Shown: positions 8,502 to 18,960, counted from the stretch's first letter. The stretch: DNA of 64,000 nucleotides from Ferrimonas futtsuensis DSM 18154 (GCF_000422645.1 NZ_AUGL01000006.1:62001-126000); one strand, 5' to 3'. Program-made: numbers and translations. The notes: generated by a model from the sequence alone, not told the origin.

Positions 8502-9638
8502 CTAGAGTTCAAACCCGGACAGATCGTCCTGGTCCACTTCGTTCTTGATCTGGTTGGTCAGGTAGGAGGAGACCTCCACTTCCTGAGGCGCCACCTGCAC
8601 CGCGTCACTCTCCAGCCATTTGCTCATCCAGGGCAGGGGATTGGAGCGCTTGGGGAACAGCTCTGGCAGGCCCAGGGCGTTCATCCGCTGGTTGGTGATG
8701 AACTCCACGTAGTCCTCGATGATCTTCTTGTTCAGCCCCAGCATGGAGCCATCCTTGAACAGGTAGGCGGCCCACTCCTTCTCCTGCTCGGCGGCGCGGC
8801 GGAAGATCTCTACCGACTCCTGGAAACACTCCACGGCGATCTCCGCCATCTCGTTGTCGTCCTGATTGGTGGCCATCAGGTTCAGCATGTGCTGAGTGCC
8901 CACCAGGTGCAACTGCTCATCCCGGGCGATAAAGCGGATGATCTTGGCGTTGCCCTCCATCACTTCACGTTCGGCAAAGGCGAAGGAGCAGGCGAAGGAG
9001 ACGTAGAAGCGGATCGCTTCCAGTACGTTGATGGAGACCAGGCACAGGTACAGTTTGCGCTTGAGTTCGCGGCGGCTGATGGTGAAGCTCTCTTCGCCCA
9101 CCTGATGCTCGCCCTCACCAAACTGCTGGTAGCGCTGGGTGTAGTCGATGAGTTCATCGTAGTACCCGGAGATGTCGCCGGCGCGCTTCTGAATCTCGCT
9201 GTTGGTGACGATGTCGTCGAACACCACCGAGGGATCGTTGACGATGTTGCGGATGATGTGGGTGTAGGAGCGCGAGTGGATGGTCTCATAGAAGGACCAG
9301 GTCTCAATCCAGGTCTCCAGCTCCGGCAGGGATACCAGCGGCAGCAAAGCCACGTTGGGGCTGCGCCCCTGGATGGAATCCAGCAGGGTCTGATACTTCA
9401 GGTTTGACAGGAAGATGTGTTTCTCGTGATCCGGCAGCTCGGCAAAGTCGATGCGGTCCTGGGTCACGTCCACCTCTTCCGGGCGCCAGAAGAAGGAGAG
9501 CTGCTTCTCAATCAGCTCCTCGAAGATGGGGTGCTTCTGCTGGTCGTAACGGGCAACGTTTACCGGGTTACCCAGGAACATCGGCTCTTGGAGGGCGTTG
9601 TTGGCTTCCCGGGAAAAGGTGCTGTATCTGTGGCTCAT
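8502..9638 (-). CDS. nrdB: Ribonucleoside-diphosphate reductase class Ia, beta subunit
   Basis: NrdB holds the di-iron centre and the stable tyrosyl radical that starts ribonucleotide reduction in NrdA. Sequence identity to E. coli NrdB is obvious ([28 protein letters not shown]). The segment [11 protein letters not shown] contains the iron ligands Glu and His and the radical Tyr, with the E. coli spacing E-x2-H-x3-Y. The ATG at 9638 (MSHRYSTF, 378 residues) is preferred over the ATG at 9644 because AAGGA lies seven nt before it. It lies between nrdA and yfaE on the same strand, with a stable hairpin in the nrdA-nrdB gap. Confidence 0.97.
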   Translation of the reverse strand: MSHRYSTFSREANNALQEPMFLGNPVNVARYDQQKHPIFEELIEKQLSFFWRPEEVDVTQDRIDFAELPDHEKHIFLSNLKYQTLLDSIQGRSPNVALLPLVSLPELETWIETWSFYETIHSRSYTHIIRNIVNDPSVVFDDIVTNSEIQKRAGDISGYYDELIDYTQRYQQFGEGEHQVGEESFTISRRELKRKLYLCLVSINVLEAIRFYVSFACSFAFAEREVMEGNAKIIRFIARDEQLHLVGTQHMLNLMATNQDDNEMAEIAVECFQESVEIFRRAAEQEKEWAAYLFKDGSMLGLNKKIIEDYVEFITNQRMNALGLPELFPKRSNPLPWMSKWLESDAVQVAPQEVEVSSYLTNQIKNEVDQDDLSGFEL

Positions 9639-9661
9639 GATCATATCCTTGGCTGAGAGAG

Positions 9662-9677
9662 CGGCCCCGAAGGGCCG
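9662..9677 (-). other. Intercistronic hairpin with UUCG tetraloop between nrdA and nrdB
   Basis: On the mRNA (minus) strand the sequence is CGGCCC-TTCG-GGGCCG: six perfect pairs capped by a C(UUCG)G loop, one of the most stable tetraloops. It sits 5 nt after the nrdA stop and 23 nt before the nrdB start and has no T run, so it is more likely an mRNA stabiliser or processing site than a terminator. Confidence 0.7.
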
Positions 9678-9682
9678 TCCGC

Positions 9683-11959
9683 TTAAATCTTACAGGCGCC
9701 GCCGGCGCAGTCATCGGCTCCGTCGGTCTTACTGCTGGAGTCCGACTGGCCATCCCGGGTGTTCTGGTAATACAGGGTCTTGAGACCGTACTTGTAGGCC
9801 AGCATCAGGTCCTTGAGCAGTACGTTCATGGGCATCTTGTTCTCGACAAAGCGCCCCGGATCGTAGTTGGTGTTGGCGGAGATCGCCTGGTCGACGAATT
9901 TCTGCATGATCCCAACCAGCTGCAGGTAACCGGTGTTGTCGGGGATGTCCCACAGCAGCTCATACTGATTCTTCAGGGTTTCGATGCCGGGCACCACCTG
10001 TTTCATGATGCCGTCCTTGGAGCCTTTGACGCTCACCAGGCCACGAGGCGGCTCAATGCCGTTGGTGGCGTTGGAGATCTGTGAGCTGGTCTCCGACGGC
10101 ATCAGCGCAGACAGGGTGGAGTTGCGCAGTCCAAACTCCTGGATGTCGGCGCGAAGTGCTTCCCAGTCCAGGTGCAGCGGTTCTTCACAGAACTCATCCA
10201 CCGCCTTCTTGTAGGTGTCGATGGGCAGCAGGCCCTGGGCGTAGGTGGTCTCATTGAAACCGGGGCAGGCACCTTGCTCCCTGGCCAGCTTGTTGGAGGC
10301 CTTGAGCAGGTAATACTGAATCGCTTCGAACGCCTTGTGGGTCAGGCCATTGCCGCTGCCGTCGGAGTAACGGGCACCGTTTTTCGCCAGGTAGTAAGCG
10401 AAGTTGATCACGCCAATGCCCAGGGTACGGCGCTTCATGGATCCCAGTTCGGCGGCCGGTACCGGGTAGTCCTGATAGTCCAGCAGGCTGTCCAGGGCGC
10501 GTACTGCCAGCTCGGCCAGCTCCTCCAGCTCGCTCAGCTCGTCGATGGCGCCCAGGTTGAAGGCGGAGAGGGTGCACAGGGCAATCTCGCCATTGGGGTC
10601 GTCCAGGCTGTTCAGCGGCTTGGTGGGCAGGGCGATCTCCAGGCACAGGTTGGATTGCTTAACCGGGGCCACCTTGGGGTCGAAGGGGCTGTGGGTGTTG
10701 CAGTGGTCCACGTGCTGAATGTAGATGCGGCCGGTGGAGGCGCGCTCCTGCATCAGCAGGCCAAACAGGCTGACCGCTTTGACGGTCTTACGACGAATGC
10801 TGCTGTCTGCTTCATACTGGGCATAGAGGCGCTCAAACTCCTCCTGATCGGCGAAGAAGGCATCGTACAGGCCGGGGACGTCGGACGGTGAGAACAGGCT
10901 GATGTCGCCGCCGTCAATCAGGCGCTGGTACAGGGTGCGGTTGATCTGTACACCGTAGTCCAGGTGGCGGATACGGTTGGCGTCGGTCCCGCGATTGTTC
11001 TTCAGAACCAACAGCTCTTCCGCTTCCAGGTGCCACAGGGGATAGAACAGGGTCGCGGCTCCGCCGCGAACGCCGCCCTGGGAGCAGGACTTCACCGCCG
11101 TCTGGAAGTGCTTGAAGAAGGGCAGGCAACCGGTGTGGAAGGCTTCGCCGCCCCGGATGGGGCTGCCCAGGGCACGAATGCCGCCGCCGTTGATGCCGAT
11201 GCCGGCACGCTGGCTCACGTAGTTGACGATGGCCGCCGACGTGGCGTTGATGGAATCCAAGCTGTCACCACACTCGATCAGCACGCAGGAGCTGAATTGG
11301 CGGGTGGGGGTGCGCACGCCGGACATGATGGGCGTGGGCAGGGAGATTTTGAACTTGGAGGTGGCGTCGTAAAAGCGTTTCACGTAATCCAGACGCTCGC
11401 CTTTGGGGTAGTTGGCAAACAGGCAGGCGGACACCAGCATGTAGAGGAACTGGGCGCTCTCGAACACCTCACCGGTCACCCGGTTCTGCACCAGGTATTT
11501 GCCTTCCAACTGCTTCACTGCCGCATAGGAGAAGTCCATGTCGCGCCAGTGGTCGATGTGATCGTTCAGCTGGTTGAGCTCCTCACGGCTGTAATCGCTG
11601 AGGATGTGCGGATCGTACTTGCCCGTTTCCACCATCTTGGTGATGTGGTCGTACAAGTGGGGGGGCTCGAATCGACCGTAGGCTTTTTTGCGCAGGTGGA
11701 ATACCGCCAGGCGGGCAGCCAGGTACTGGTAATCCGGGGTCTCCTCGCTGATCAGATCAGCGGCGGCCTTGATGATGGTCTCGTGGATCGCCTCGGTGGT
11801 CATGCCATCGAAGAAGTGGATGTGACTGGCCAGTTCCACCTGGGAGACAGACACATTGTTCAGATCCTGAGCGGCCCAATAGATCACCCGATGGATCTTA
11901 TCCAGATCCAGGGGTTCCTGTTTACCACTTCGCTTAGTGATGAGGAGAGATTTAGTCAT
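9683..11959 (-). CDS. nrdA: Ribonucleoside-diphosphate reductase class Ia, alpha subunit
   Basis: The 758 residues match the E. coli length (761). An N-terminal ATP-cone ([18 protein letters not shown], about residues 5-95) gives allosteric on/off control by ATP/dATP. Catalytic residues are in place: Cys225 in FSSCVLIEC, the NLCLEI segment with Asn, the thiyl-radical Cys and Glu, the second redox Cys in IALCTLS, and the C-terminal pair in CAGGACKI that is re-reduced by thioredoxin or glutaredoxin. It reduces NDPs to dNDPs in the cytoplasm together with NrdB. It is the first gene of nrdA-nrdB-yfaE. The upstream region carries two NrdR boxes and DnaA boxes. Confidence 0.98.
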   Translation of the reverse strand: MTKSLLITKRSGKQEPLDLDKIHRVIYWAAQDLNNVSVSQVELASHIHFFDGMTTEAIHETIIKAAADLISEETPDYQYLAARLAVFHLRKKAYGRFEPPHLYDHITKMVETGKYDPHILSDYSREELNQLNDHIDHWRDMDFSYAAVKQLEGKYLVQNRVTGEVFESAQFLYMLVSACLFANYPKGERLDYVKRFYDATSKFKISLPTPIMSGVRTPTRQFSSCVLIECGDSLDSINATSAAIVNYVSQRAGIGINGGGIRALGSPIRGGEAFHTGCLPFFKHFQTAVKSCSQGGVRGGAATLFYPLWHLEAEELLVLKNNRGTDANRIRHLDYGVQINRTLYQRLIDGGDISLFSPSDVPGLYDAFFADQEEFERLYAQYEADSSIRRKTVKAVSLFGLLMQERASTGRIYIQHVDHCNTHSPFDPKVAPVKQSNLCLEIALPTKPLNSLDDPNGEIALCTLSAFNLGAIDELSELEELAELAVRALDSLLDYQDYPVPAAELGSMKRRTLGIGVINFAYYLAKNGARYSDGSGNGLTHKAFEAIQYYLLKASNKLAREQGACPGFNETTYAQGLLPIDTYKKAVDEFCEEPLHLDWEALRADIQEFGLRNSTLSALMPSETSSQISNATNGIEPPRGLVSVKGSKDGIMKQVVPGIETLKNQYELLWDIPDNTGYLQLVGIMQKFVDQAISANTNYDPGRFVENKMPMNVLLKDLMLAYKYGLKTLYYQNTRDGQSDSSSKTDGADDCAGGACKI

Positions 11960-12064
11960 GTCCGATTTCTCGTCCCGGAGCCACCCACTGCGGCAAAGGT
12001 GATCCCTGAGACATTATCCTTTGTTTGAGTACCTGAGAACTGCCGATCACCGCCTGAACGGCAA

Positions 12065-12112
12065 TCACCCCTGATTGTGTGTATTTTTATAATCGGGCAC
12101 TACATGTAGTAG
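12065..12112 (-). promoter_or_regulatory. Pair of NrdR boxes upstream of nrdA
   Basis: The 16-mer at 12097-12112 (GCACTACATGTAGTAG) contains a perfect 12-bp palindrome and matches the NrdR consensus aCaCwAtATaTwGtgt at most positions. A weaker box lies at 12065-12080, whose right half ATTGTGT fits well. The centres are 32 bp apart, i.e. three helical turns, the usual geometry for cooperative NrdR binding. A -10-like TATAAA (minus strand, 12086-12091) lies in the gap between the boxes. NrdR represses RNR genes when dATP is high. The remaining 11960-12322 region shows no gene. Confidence 0.7.
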
Positions 12113-12181
12113 CGCCGATGGGTTGATCTACAAGATAAGGCGGTTTTCGGATCTGTGCAATAGATCCGGATGTGATCAAAT

Positions 12182-12202
12182 TGTGGGTAAGCTTGTGAAT
12201 AA
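12182..12202. promoter_or_regulatory. Two DnaA-box-like sites upstream of nrdA
   Basis: TGTGAATAA at 12194-12202 is the complement of TTATTCACA and fits the consensus TTATNCACA exactly. TGTGGGTAA at 12182-12190 differs from the strong box TGTGGATAA by one base. They are in tandem, 12 bp apart. In E. coli DnaA binds near nrdAB and links dNTP supply to replication initiation; the same is inferred here. Confidence 0.55.
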
Positions 12203-12286
12203 TTCAGCGGGGGAAAAGATGTGCTTCTGCTAAGCCTTACCACCATTGGGCTGAGGAAAATGCAAGTGTTTTTTTCACAAAAACAA

Positions 12287-12312
12287 CGGGGCAAAAAAAT
12301 TTTTTTGCCCCG
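12287..12312 (-). terminator. Terminator of the ubiG-phosphatase operon
   Basis: The perfect palindrome CGGGGCAAAAAAATTTTTTTGCCCCG starts 11 nt beyond the phosphatase stop. On the minus strand it is followed by GTTGTTTTTG, a T-rich tail. The A7/T7 core leaves part of the stem as A-T pairs. Confidence 0.75.
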
Positions 12313-12322
12313 GTTCGTATGA

Positions 12323-13000
12323 CTATTTTTGAGTCAGGTCGCGGATAAGATCGAACAGATCGTTTGGGCGATCGCAGCGGTGGTGCGCAGGCCAGGTGTG
12401 AGCCTGGTCCTCGTCACTGATGTAGCCCCAGAGCGCGGCGACGCTGATCATCCCGGCGCGGTTGGCGGCCACCACGTCGCGCTCGGCGTCACCGACATAA
12501 AGGATGGTTTCCGGTGCCAGAGACAAGGTTTCGGCGCCCAGCTGCAGCGGCGCCGGATCCGGCTTGGCCACCGCCAGGGTATCGCCGCCCACCAGCACCG
12601 CACTGCTGGACAGCTCCGGCTGCTGCTCCAGCAGCTGACGCGCCAGCCCTTCGGGTTTGTTGGTGATGATCCCCCAGGGCAACAGGTTCTCTTCCAGGTA
12701 GCCCAGCATGGAGGGGATGCCGTCATAGGGACGGGTGTGGTGACTGATGCGTTCGGCGTAGGCGGCCAGCAGGGTGTCGCGCATCGGGGTGATGTCGGTG
12801 CGGTGGAAGCTGTCGCCCAGCCCCGCCCTGAGCAGTCCCCTGGAGCCGTGGCTGGAGTAGAGGTAGGCCTGCTCGTCGGTGATGCCGGGGTAGCCGAACC
12901 TCGCCAGGGCCACGTTGGCGGCGTGACCGAGATCCAGGGCGGTGTCCAGTAGGGTGCCGTCGAGGTCGAACAGCACCCCTTTGATGGCAGCCCTACTCAC
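12323..13000 (-). CDS. HAD-IA phosphatase (phosphoglycolate or MurNAc-6-phosphate)
   Basis: The 225-residue protein has all HAD motifs: DLDGT near residue 12 (nucleophile Asp and acid/base Asp), the TNK of motif II, the KPDP of motif III, and GDAERD with the metal-binding acidic residues of motif IV. The cap region after residue 20 is of the C1 type used by phosphoglycolate phosphatase. It overlaps ubiG by 8 nt. In Pseudomonas the ubiG-adjacent HAD-IA enzyme is MupP, which removes phosphate from N-acetylmuramic acid 6-phosphate in peptidoglycan recycling; in E. coli Gph is encoded elsewhere. Position therefore favours a MupP-like or mixed role, but the sequence alone cannot separate the two. 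Confidence 0.8.
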   Translation of the reverse strand: MSRAAIKGVLFDLDGTLLDTALDLGHAANVALARFGYPGITDEQAYLYSSHGSRGLLRAGLGDSFHRTDITPMRDTLLAAYAERISHHTRPYDGIPSMLGYLEENLLPWGIITNKPEGLARQLLEQQPELSSSAVLVGGDTLAVAKPDPAPLQLGAETLSLAPETILYVGDAERDVVAANRAGMISVAALWGYISDEDQAHTWPAHHRCDRPNDLFDLIRDLTQK

Positions 13001-13703
13001 TGGGCTTGACCGCGTGGATCATGTAGTTGATGTCCATGCGGCTGGAGAGACGGAAGGTCTCGGTCAGCGGGTTGTAGAGGACACCGTCGGCGTGCTGAAC
13101 CCTCAGGCCGGCGCGCTCACACCACTGAATCAGCTGCGAAGGGCGCAGGAACTTGCTGTAGTCGTGGGTGCCCTTGGGCAGCACCTTGACGATCTGCTCG
13201 GCGCCGACAATGGTGGTCATGTAGGCCAGGGGGGTCTTGTTGATAGTGGACAGGTAGAGGTGGCCACCGGGCTTGACCATCTGGGCACAGGCGCGAACCA
13301 CGGATTCCGGGTCAGGCACGTGCTCCAGCATCTCCATGCAGGTCACCACGTCGTAGTGGGCGCCCTTGTGTTCGGCATGGGCCTCGGCGGTGCACAGCTG
13401 ATAGTCGATATCCAATTCGCTCTCCAGGGCGTGCAGCCTGGCGACCTCAATGGGCTCCTCGCCCATGTCCAGGCCGGTGGCGCGGCCACCGGATTTGGCC
13501 ATGGCTTCGGTCAGCAGGCCACCGCCACACCCCACATCCAGCACCTGCTTGCCAAACAGGCCATCGGCGTGACGCTCGATGTAGGCGGCGCGAAGGGGGT
13601 TGAGTTGGTGCAGGGGCTTGGAGTGTCCCATGGGATCCCACCAGGTGGAAGCCAGCTTCTCAAATTTGCCCACTTCTACGGGATCGACGTTTGACTGCTG
13701 CAT
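12993..13703 (-). CDS. ubiG: Ubiquinone biosynthesis O-methyltransferase
   Basis: UbiG performs both O-methylations of ubiquinone synthesis with S-adenosylmethionine. The 236-residue product shows FEKLASTWWDPMGHSKPLHQ near the N-terminus, a signature of UbiG, then SAM motif I DVGCGGG, the acidic GLDMG loop, CMEMLEHVPDP and the KPGGHLYLSTINKT motif. I chose ATG 13703 (MQQSNVDP) over 13718, because AAAGGA stands six nt before 13703. It forms a two-gene unit with the phosphatase and is divergent from gyrA, as in many gammaproteobacteria. Confidence 0.96.
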   Translation of the reverse strand: MQQSNVDPVEVGKFEKLASTWWDPMGHSKPLHQLNPLRAAYIERHADGLFGKQVLDVGCGGGLLTEAMAKSGGRATGLDMGEEPIEVARLHALESELDIDYQLCTAEAHAEHKGAHYDVVTCMEMLEHVPDPESVVRACAQMVKPGGHLYLSTINKTPLAYMTTIVGAEQIVKVLPKGTHDYSKFLRPSQLIQWCERAGLRVQHADGVLYNPLTETFRLSSRMDINYMIHAVKPSE

Positions 13704-13909
13704 TCTGTGTCCTTTCATTAGATCTTGCGTGCCTGCCTATCTGTCAGGAAGGCTCCGGTGACGCCAGTATACGATGGCACCGGATGGGGAGGAACCCGGG
13801 GTTGGGAGGAAAACACCGCAAACAGACACAAAATGGTACATTTTACCCACGCCTCCGCACGTTTTTTGGTCAGTTGTAAGCCGTTGTTTCCTTAGGCAAG
13901 AAACGCAGC

Positions 13910-13937
13910 TTTCCAACAGCTATCTCTGTGCTACAAT
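13910..13937 (+). promoter_or_regulatory. Probable sigma-70 promoter of gyrA
   Basis: TTTCCA (13910-13915) and TACAAT (13932-13937) are separated by 16 nt. The -10 differs from consensus at one base, the -35 at two. It would give a leader of about 80 nt before the gyrA start at 14021. The rest of the 13704-14020 gap shows no other feature. Confidence 0.5.
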
Positions 13938-14020
13938 GCCGAATTACCGTTTTTGCCGGCCTGGCCGGCTCGGCGGGGAAATTGGGATTCTCTGCCGCAT
14001 TTAGGGGACATTATCTGTCT

Positions 14021-16657
14021 ATGACTGATCTGGCTAACGAAATTACGCCGATTAATATCGAAGAGGAGTTGAAGAGCTCCTATCTCGACTATGCCATGAG
14101 CGTGATTGTCGGGCGTGCATTGCCCGACGTCCGGGACGGCCTTAAGCCTGTTCACCGTCGCACCCTGTTCGCGATGAACGGCCTGGGTAACGACTGGAAC
14201 AAACCCTACAAGAAATCCGCCCGTGTGGTGGGTGACGTTATCGGTAAATACCACCCCCACGGTGACAGTGCGGTCTACGACACCATTGTGCGTATGGCTC
14301 AGCCTTTCTCCCTGCGTTACTGCCTGGTGGACGGCCAGGGTAACTTCGGTTCCGTCGACGGCGACTCCGCGGCGGCAATGCGATACACCGAAGTGCGCAT
14401 GGCCAAGATCTCCCACGAGCTGCTGGCAGACTTGGACAAGGACACCGTGGACTACGTGCCCAACTACGATGGCACGGAACAGATTCCAGAGGTGCTGCCC
14501 ACCAAGGTACCGAACCTGCTGGTCAACGGCTCCAGTGGTATTGCGGTGGGCATGGCCACCAACATTCCGCCTCACAACCTCACCGAGGTGATCGACGGCT
14601 GTCTGGCCTTTATCGACAACGGCGACATCACCATCGATGAGCTGATTGAGATCATTCCCGGTCCCGACTTCCCCACCGGCGGCATCATCAATGGCCGCAA
14701 GGGGATCATCGACGCCTATAAGACCGGTCGCGGTAAGATCTACGTGCGCGCCCGGTCCGATGTGGAAACCAGCAGCACCGGCAAAGAGTCCATCATTGTT
14801 CACGAGCTGCCTTACCAGGTGAACAAGGCCCGCCTGATCGAGAAGATCGCCGAGCTGGTGAAGGACAAGAAGCTGGAGGGGATCTCCGGCCTGCGCGATG
14901 AGTCCGATAAGGACGGCATGCGCGTGGTGATTGAGCTCAAGCGTGGTGAAGTGCCGGAAGTGGTGCTGAACAACCTCTACGCTCAGACTCAGATGCAGAC
15001 GGTGTTCGGAATCAACATGGTGGCACTGGGCAACAACCAGCCCAAGCTGTTCAACCTGAAAGAGACTCTGGACGCCTTCGTGACTCACCGTCGCGAAGTG
15101 GTGACCCGTCGTACCGTGTACGAGCTGCGCAAGGCGCGCGAGCGGGCGCACATCCTCGAAGGTCTGGCCATCTCCCTGGCCAACATCGACCCGGTAATCG
15201 AACTGATTCGTCACTCACCGACCCCGGCAGAGGCCCGCGAAGCCTTGCTGTCCCGCGGTTGGGAGCTGGGTAATGTGGCCTCCATGCTGGAGAAGGCCGG
15301 TGATGACGCCGCCCGCCCGGACTGGCTGACCCCAGAGTTCGGCATCCGCGACGGCCTCTACTACCTGACCCAGACTCAGGCCCAGGCGATTCTGGATCTG
15401 CGTCTGCAGAAACTGACCGGCCTGGAACACGAGAAGATCCTGGACGAGTACCGGGAACTGTTGGATGTGATCGCCGAGCTGATGCACATTCTGGCCAGCC
15501 CAGAGCGCCTGATGGAAGTGATCCGTGAGGAGCTGGAAGCGATTCGCGCCGAGTATGGCGATGAGCGTAAGACCGAGATCAGCTCCGCCTCCGCGGACAT
15601 CTCTCTGGAAGACTTGATCACCGAAGAAGACGTAGTGGTGACCCTGTCCCACGCCGGATACTGCAAGTACCAGCCTCTGAGCGACTACGAAGCTCAGCGT
15701 CGTGGTGGTAAGGGTAAGGCGGCGGCCAAGATGAAGGATGAAGACTTCATCGAGCGTCTGCTGGTGGCCAACACCCACGACACCATTTTGTGCTTCTCCA
15801 ACGCCGGTAAGGTGTACTGGCTCAAGGTGTACCAGCTGCCTCTGGCCAGCCGTACTGCCCGTGGTAAGCCGATTGTGAATCTGCTGCCGCTGGACGAAGG
15901 CGAGGTGATTCAGGCGATTCTGCCGGTCCGGGAATACGACCCAAGCAAGTACATCGTGTTTGCCACCGCCAAGGGTACCGTCAAGAAGACCGCCCTGGAC
16001 GCCTACAGCCGTCCTCTGTCTTCCGGTATCCGCGCCATCAACCTCAACGAGGGTGATGAGCTGATCGCCGTGGACATCACCGATGGCAGCAACGAAGTGA
16101 TGCTGTTCTCCGACGCCGGTAAGGTGGTGCGTTTCGACGAGTCCAACGTCCGTTCCATGGGTCGTACCGCCACCGGTGTGCGCGGCATCGCCCTGGATGA
16201 CGTGGACCGTGTGGTCTCCATGATCGTGCCTCGTGACGATGGCGCCATCCTCACCGTGACCCAGAACGGTTACGGTAAGCGTACCGCCGAGTCCGAGTAC
16301 CCGACCAAGAGCCGGGCCACCAAGGGGGTTATCTCCATCAAGGTGAGCGAGCGTAACGGCGCCGTGGTGGGTGCGGTACAGGTGCAGGACAACGACGAGA
16401 TCATGCTGATCACCGACGGCGGCACCCTGGTGCGTACCCGGGTTCACGAGGTTTCCGAAGTGGGCCGTAACACCCAGGGTGTTACCATCATTCGCACCAT
16501 GGAGGGCGAACAGGTGGTGGGTCTGCAGCGCATCGATGAGATCGAAGAGCCTGAGCTGCCGGAAGGCGAGCTGGTTGACGGCGAGCAAGCGCAAGCAGCA
16601 GAGGGCGACGCCCCAGCCGCTGACGCGCCTGCGGCCGACGAGGCCGACGACGAGTAA
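14021..16657 (+). CDS. gyrA: DNA gyrase subunit A
   Basis: GyrA cleaves and rejoins DNA in the A2B2 gyrase that adds negative supercoils. The ATG at 14021 ([10 protein letters not shown]) aligns with the E. coli start; the open frame to 13928 is not coding. The product has 878 residues. The quinolone-resistance region reads [11 protein letters not shown], so the Ser83 and Asp87 equivalents are wild type. The catalytic Tyr is in [10 protein letters not shown]. The GyrA box QRRGGKG, needed for DNA wrapping, is present in the C-terminal pinwheel, whose repeats end in an acidic, Ala/Asp-rich tail ([13 protein letters not shown]). A terminator separates it from serC. Confidence 0.99.
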   Translation: MTDLANEITPINIEEELKSSYLDYAMSVIVGRALPDVRDGLKPVHRRTLFAMNGLGNDWNKPYKKSARVVGDVIGKYHPHGDSAVYDTIVRMAQPFSLRYCLVDGQGNFGSVDGDSAAAMRYTEVRMAKISHELLADLDKDTVDYVPNYDGTEQIPEVLPTKVPNLLVNGSSGIAVGMATNIPPHNLTEVIDGCLAFIDNGDITIDELIEIIPGPDFPTGGIINGRKGIIDAYKTGRGKIYVRARSDVETSSTGKESIIVHELPYQVNKARLIEKIAELVKDKKLEGISGLRDESDKDGMRVVIELKRGEVPEVVLNNLYAQTQMQTVFGINMVALGNNQPKLFNLKETLDAFVTHRREVVTRRTVYELRKARERAHILEGLAISLANIDPVIELIRHSPTPAEAREALLSRGWELGNVASMLEKAGDDAARPDWLTPEFGIRDGLYYLTQTQAQAILDLRLQKLTGLEHEKILDEYRELLDVIAELMHILASPERLMEVIREELEAIRAEYGDERKTEISSASADISLEDLITEEDVVVTLSHAGYCKYQPLSDYEAQRRGGKGKAAAKMKDEDFIERLLVANTHDTILCFSNAGKVYWLKVYQLPLASRTARGKPIVNLLPLDEGEVIQAILPVREYDPSKYIVFATAKGTVKKTALDAYSRPLSSGIRAINLNEGDELIAVDITDGSNEVMLFSDAGKVVRFDESNVRSMGRTATGVRGIALDDVDRVVSMIVPRDDGAILTVTQNGYGKRTAESEYPTKSRATKGVISIKVSERNGAVVGAVQVQDNDEIMLITDGGTLVRTRVHEVSEVGRNTQGVTIIRTMEGEQVVGLQRIDEIEEPELPEGELVDGEQAQAAEGDAPAADAPAADEADDE

Positions 16658-16682
16658 CCACTGCTTATCGCGCAATAACCGA

Positions 16683-16711
16683 AAACGGACGCCCAGGCGT
16701 CCGTTTTTTTA
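16683..16711 (+). terminator. Rho-independent terminator of gyrA
   Basis: AAACGGACGCC / GGCGTCCGTTT forms an 11-bp stem with a very short loop, followed by a seven-T run, 25 nt after the gyrA stop. Confidence 0.9.
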
Positions 16712-16772
16712 TTCCTTAGCCGGAGAAACTGGTGTTAAATGGGGTGTTTTGTCTAAACATAGGATCCGAGGA

Positions 16773-17837
16773 ATGAGCGTTTATAACTTTTGCGCCGGTC
16801 CGGCGATGTTGCCGACCGAAGTGATGGCCAAAGCCCAGAAAGAGCTGGTGGACTTTAACGGCCTGGGCGTATCGGTGATGGAGCTCAGCCACAGATCCAA
16901 GGAGTACCTGGCGGTGGCCGAGGCGGCCGAAGCCAACCTGCGCGAGCTGATGAACATCGGTGACGACTATGCGGTGCTGTTTACCCACGGCGGCGCCCGG
17001 GCCCATTTCTCCGCCATTCCCCAGAATCTGGTGGGGGCAGAGGATCAGGTGGATTACCTGATCTCCGGTCAGTGGTCTGCCGGTGCGGCCAAGGAAGCGG
17101 CCAAGTACGCCAGGGTCAACAGCATCGATCTGCGCAGCGGTAATGGCCTGGAGATGGCCAGGATCAGCGAGGCGGGGCAGGGGAGTTACCTGCATTACTG
17201 CCCCAACGAGACCGTCGACGGCGTGGCGATCTTCGAAGAGCCGGAGACCGACCAGCCACTGATTGCCGATTACTCCTCCTGCATCCTCGGCCGTGAAATC
17301 GACATCAACCGTTATGGGCTGATCTACGCCGGTGCCCAGAAGAACATCGGTCCTGCCGGTCTGGCGCTGGTGATCGTGCGCCGGGATCTCATCGGTCAGG
17401 CTCAGGCCACCACCCCCTCGATCCTGGATTACGCCTTGCTGGATAAGAGCGACTCCATGTACAACACCCCGCCCACCTACGCCTGGTACCTGGCCGGAGA
17501 AGTGTTCAAGTGGCTCAAGGCCCAGGGCGGTGTCGGTGCCATGGCCCAGTTGAACCGGCAGAAGGCGGCGCTGCTGTACGATTTTATTGACAGCAGTGAC
17601 TTCTACCAAAACCGGGTGGACCCAAGCCATCGCAGTGAGATGAATGTACCTTTCCAGTTGGTCAATCCGGATCTGGACGCCCAGTTCCTGGCACAGTCGC
17701 AGCAGGCTGGGCTGATGGCATTGAAGGGGCACCGCAGTGTGGGTGGTATGCGGGCCAGCATCTACAACGCCATGCCACTGGAAGGGGTTCAGGCCCTGGT
17801 GACCTTTATGAAAGCCTTCGAGCTGAACAACAAATAA
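16773..17837 (+). CDS. serC: Phosphoserine aminotransferase
   Basis: SerC is a PLP enzyme that makes 3-phosphoserine from 3-phosphohydroxypyruvate and glutamate and also serves pyridoxine synthesis. The ATG at 16773 ([14 protein letters not shown]) gives 354 residues, close to the usual 360; the frame extends into gyrA but lacks homology there. AGGA stands eight nt upstream. The PLP lysine is Lys190 in [10 protein letters not shown]. The start [15 protein letters not shown] and the end [20 protein letters not shown] are typical. The substrate loop reads [14 protein letters not shown] instead of the more common QGGAS form. It is followed by hisC after 22 nt. Confidence 0.97.
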   Translation: MSVYNFCAGPAMLPTEVMAKAQKELVDFNGLGVSVMELSHRSKEYLAVAEAAEANLRELMNIGDDYAVLFTHGGARAHFSAIPQNLVGAEDQVDYLISGQWSAGAAKEAAKYARVNSIDLRSGNGLEMARISEAGQGSYLHYCPNETVDGVAIFEEPETDQPLIADYSSCILGREIDINRYGLIYAGAQKNIGPAGLALVIVRRDLIGQAQATTPSILDYALLDKSDSMYNTPPTYAWYLAGEVFKWLKAQGGVGAMAQLNRQKAALLYDFIDSSDFYQNRVDPSHRSEMNVPFQLVNPDLDAQFLAQSQQAGLMALKGHRSVGGMRASIYNAMPLEGVQALVTFMKAFELNNK

Positions 17838-17859
17838 GAACGAAGATAAGGAAGCACAA

Positions 17860-18960
17860 GTGTCAAATGAACTGACCAAGCTGGCCAACCCCGGTGTGGA
17901 GGGGTTGATGCCCTACCAGCCAGGCAAGCCGACGGAGGAGCTGGAGCGAGAGCTTGGGATCACCGACATCGTCAAGCTGGCCTCCAATGAAAATCCCCTG
18001 GGTCTGAGCCCTCTGGCCAAGGCCGCCATGGAGCGTGCCATGCCGGAGCTGGCCCGTTACCCGGACGCCAACGGTTACTACCTGAAGCAGAAGCTGTCTG
18101 AGCGCCTGGGCTGCGCCAGCAATCAGATCACCCTGGGCAATGGCTCCAATGAGGTGCTGGAGATCCTGTTCCGCACCTTCGTCGGTGCCGAGGACGAGGT
18201 GATCTTCGATGCCCATGCCTTCATCGTCTACCAGCTGCTGACCCAGTCCTGCGGTGCCACCGCGGTGAAAACCGCCGCCAAGAACTGGGGCCACGATCTG
18301 GACGCCATGCTGGCCGCCATCACCGAGCGCACCAAGCTGATCTGCATCGCCAACCCCAATAACCCCACCGGTACCTTCCTCACCCGCGACGAGCTCGAGG
18401 CCTTTATGGACAGGGTGCCTGCCGAGGTGCTGGTGGTGCTGGACGAAGCCTACTATGAGTACCTGGAGGCCGACCAACGCGCCCCCAGTATCCAATGGCT
18501 GGCCAAATACCCCAACCTGTGTGTCAGCCGTACCTTTTCCAAGGCCTATGGCCTGGCGGGTCTGCGGGTCGGATATCTGGTGGCGTCCGAGGCGATGACC
18601 GACCTGCTCAACCGGGTACGTGAGCCATTCAATAACAACTCCCTGGCCCTGGCGGCCGCCGAGGCGGTGCTGGAGGATGAGCAGTACCTGCAGCAAGGGA
18701 TTGACCTCAACAAGAGTGAAATGAGTCGTCTGGAAGCCTATTTCAGCGAGCGCGCCATCTCCTTTATCCCCAGTGTGGCCAACTTTATTACCATCGAAGT
18801 GGGCCAGGCGGGCGCCATCTATGAGGCACTGCTGAAAAAAGGGGTGATAGTGCGTCCCATTGCGGGTTATGGTATGCCTTCTCACCTGCGGGTGAGCATC
18901 GGTCTGGAGTGGGAAAACTCTCGATTTATGCAGGCTCTTGACGAGGTGATGGCCAAATAA
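17860..18960 (+). CDS. hisC: Histidinol-phosphate aminotransferase (HisC2 type)
   Basis: This fold-type I PLP aminotransferase of 366 residues starts at GTG 17860, with AAGGA seven nt before. The PLP lysine is Lys228 in RTFSKAYGLAGLR; SNENPLG near residue 41 and NPNNPTGT are the substrate and cofactor signatures of HisC. It converts imidazole-acetol phosphate to histidinol phosphate. Here it is not in a his operon but between serC and aroA, as hisC2 is in Pseudomonas, where pheA and tyrA also occur in the cluster; both are absent here. The enzyme may also transaminate aromatic keto acids. A terminator follows at once. Confidence 0.93.
   Translation: MSNELTKLANPGVEGLMPYQPGKPTEELERELGITDIVKLASNENPLGLSPLAKAAMERAMPELARYPDANGYYLKQKLSERLGCASNQITLGNGSNEVLEILFRTFVGAEDEVIFDAHAFIVYQLLTQSCGATAVKTAAKNWGHDLDAMLAAITERTKLICIANPNNPTGTFLTRDELEAFMDRVPAEVLVVLDEAYYEYLEADQRAPSIQWLAKYPNLCVSRTFSKAYGLAGLRVGYLVASEAMTDLLNRVREPFNNNSLALAAAEAVLEDEQYLQQGIDLNKSEMSRLEAYFSERAISFIPSVANFITIEVGQAGAIYEALLKKGVIVRPIAGYGMPSHLRVSIGLEWENSRFMQALDEVMAK

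Noticed and set aside
12127-12138. TCTACAAGATAA as a third NrdR box
   Set aside because: The match is poor and the centre is 28 bp from the main box, off the helical phase expected.
13931-16675. Two long open frames on the minus strand opposite gyrA
   Set aside because: They mirror the codon bias of gyrA, are rich in His, Gly, Gln and Val, show no domain, and no gene is known opposite gyrA.
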